Origin: CAYSCW01 sp964429795
GTDB lineage: Bacteria; Acidobacteriota; Aminicenantia; Aminicenantales; Aminicenantaceae
Direction of reading: 5' to 3'
Length of the DNA: 64,000 bases
NCBI GenBank assembly: GCA_964429795.1
Contig: CAYSCW010000001.1
Coordinates: 202,556 to 266,555, forward strand
Of this stretch, positions 62,664 through 64,000 are shown in pieces (the stretch's first letter is position 1; each line of letters starts with the position of its first letter). The position numbers and the translations under genes are program-made. Under the pieces are notes generated by a model. The model worked only from the letters and a program-made list of their open reading frames with translations. It was not told the DNA's origin and searched no databases.

Positions 62664-63894
62664 TTATCTATTGAGTACGTCAGCTCTGAATCCTAACTCG
62701 AAATACCGGCCCCGCCAGGGGAAGCCCAGCTCGGTGTAAATGAATTTGTCGAATACGTTAGTGACTTTCAAGAAAAGCTCGACACGGTTCCATCGATAGG
62801 CGGCGACCACATCCAAGTTGAAATAGGACGGGATCTCCAGGAGTTCATTCGTATCGATGTCCAACCAGGCAGAGGAGGACGCCAGCAAGCCCAAAAGAGC
62901 TATGCGGAAGTTTGGCAAGGGAAAGACCTGAAAATCGAAATTCAGGTTGTGCTTGGAAATCACAGTCAGAGGCTGATCATCGCTCTCGTTCCAGTGATCG
63001 AGGAACGTGTAGTTCAGGGTCAGGGCTGCATTCGGAAACACTTTCTGCAATTGAAGCTCAAAGCCGTCTATGCGCGCCTTTCCGATTTTGAAATAGATGC
63101 GTTCGAAATCGTACTCCGGCAGGCGGACGCTGTCGATCAAATCCTTGAAGCGTGTCAGAAAAGCGGCTCCGCTTAACAAAAAATGTCCATTATAGGTGAA
63201 ACCCAATTCCCATATGGTGCCTGTCTCGCTCAAGAGATCCGGATTCCCTGAAGAGTCGGAATACATCGACCTCATGGACGGAAAATGCTCACCGATCAAG
63301 CTGGAAGCCGGAATGCAACCCCAGGTTCCGTGTGTTGAGCTCGCCGGAGGAAGCATGCAGTGATAACGTGGGCTTGCCTGTGGGACGCTGGGTGATGACA
63401 TTGACTATTCCACCCAGTGTGTTAGGCCCGTAGAGGACTGAAGAAGGCCCTCTGGTCAACTTGAGGGAGTCGATTCCATCAGTGGAAACCGTTTTCAAAT
63501 CAAACGTACTGTAATAGGTTTCATAGACGGGAATGCCGTCAACTAAAAGGGCAATCCTCCTCGAATCCACGCCCCTGAGTTTCAACGTATAAACGGACTT
63601 GTCGCCGAATGTCACCGAAACACCCGGTGCATAGCGGATGGCTTCGGAAAGGTCGAGGGGCTTGATCTGTTCTATCTGGGTTTTATCCAAAACCGTCACC
63701 GAAGATATCGGCCGGTCTTTGGGGGCTTCTCCGACCACCAGGATTTCTTCGGTGATAACAGGTGTTTTTTCTTCCTTCTTCTTTTCCTCTTGAGACTTTT
63801 CCTCCTGCGCGTGCACAAAACAAAACGATGCACTCAGGCTGAACAGAAACATAAAAAAGAGGATGAATTTGAAGGGGAATAAACGTGTCCGCAT
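62664..63894 (-). pseudogene. TonB-dependent receptor, middle deleted and frameshifted
   Basis: N-terminal 201 codons: signal peptide (FILFFMFLFSLSASFCFVHA), a Lys/Glu-rich stretch, TonB-box region (EEILVVGEAPKDRP) and a full plug domain (LSEAIRYAPGVSVTFGD; LRGVDSRRIALLVDGIPVYE; LTRGPSSVLYGPNTLGGIVN) into the first barrel strands. This frame stops at 63289. The -1 frame takes over at about 63290-63300 with EHFPSMRSMYSDSSGNPDLL, the late-barrel landmark, and continues through further strands to LNR at 62664. About 250 residues of barrel are missing at the junction. AAGGAG precedes the start. Intact relatives of ~650-700 residues import siderophores, vitamins or glycans. Confidence 0.85.
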
Positions 63895-64000
63895 GATTCT
63901 TTCTCCTTTTCAAACACGGAAGGCCCAACTTTTTCAGGCTGAACCCTAACGGTCTAGGGGCATGGCGTGGCGCTTTAGCCCCGTCGACTCGGAGTAAGCG

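Noticed and set aside
63957..63982. GGGGC/GCCCC stem upstream of the TonB receptor as a possible riboswitch
   Set aside because: Only a 5-bp stem; no cobalamin, TPP or other riboswitch core was recognised, and the window ends here.

Overview
The window looks like a scaffold piece from a metagenome-type assembly of a Gram-negative bacterium. It has two runs of exactly 100 N, a TonB-like protein and a TonB receptor, a tripartite RND pump, lipoproteins and exported peptidases. The protein mix is typical of the Acidobacteriota/Aminicenantota branch: tricorn-type protease, sortilin/BNR-repeat protein, DUF5916 barrel protein, prolyl oligopeptidase, CocE-type hydrolase and C69 dipeptidase, at moderate G+C. 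No rRNA or other phylogenetic marker is present, so that placement is inference.

Layout. 1-5 kb: 5'-truncated APC permease with universal-stress domains, a gutted amidohydrolase pseudogene, and an exported CBM9-like/esterase protein. 5-8.6 kb: a CocE/S15 hydrolase bracketed by two copies of a ~245 bp terminal-inverted-repeat (MITE-like) element, the second running into an assembly gap with staircase repeats. 8.7-13 kb: TonB-like protein plus partner, then a BlaI/M56 regulatory pair with clear operators. 13-19 kb: a signalling operon of Cache histidine kinase, response regulator with a GcvH-like domain, and a HEAT/P-loop/WD40 protein. 19-24.6 kb: frameshifted SDR epimerase, S9 prolyl oligopeptidase, zinc-ribbon membrane protein, and an ECF sigma/anti-sigma pair. 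25-34 kb: tricorn-like protease, wHTH/nucleotidyltransferase (toxin-antitoxin-like) pair, nonsense-interrupted DUF5916 gene, class V aminotransferase, methyltransferase. 34-40 kb: second sigma/anti-sigma operon and a tandem CNNM/CorC protein. 40-48 kb: a candidate halocin-like Cys-rich precursor next to an exported HExxH peptidase, several small exported proteins, a GH31 remnant and an exported O-methyltransferase. 48-59 kb: sortilin-like protein and an adaptor plus two-RND-pump operon. 59-64 kb: C69 dipeptidase, DUF4143 ATPase with a palindromic operator-promoter and a tRNA 3'-end remnant, and a deleted and frameshifted TonB receptor.

How the genes fit together. The exported hydrolases (S9, S15-like, tricorn, C69, the HExxH protein, the esterase) suggest a life on peptides and other polymers, with amino acid uptake by the APC permease. 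At least five genes are broken. Three of them (amidohydrolase, GH31, TonB receptor) share one pattern: both ends are kept and the middle is lost. This suggests either deletion-driven decay or collapse during assembly. The best candidates for undescribed biology are the kinase/regulator/HEAT-ATPase-WD40 operon, the Cys-rich exported precursor with its neighbouring peptidase, and the M56 protein whose sensor domain is replaced by charged repeats.
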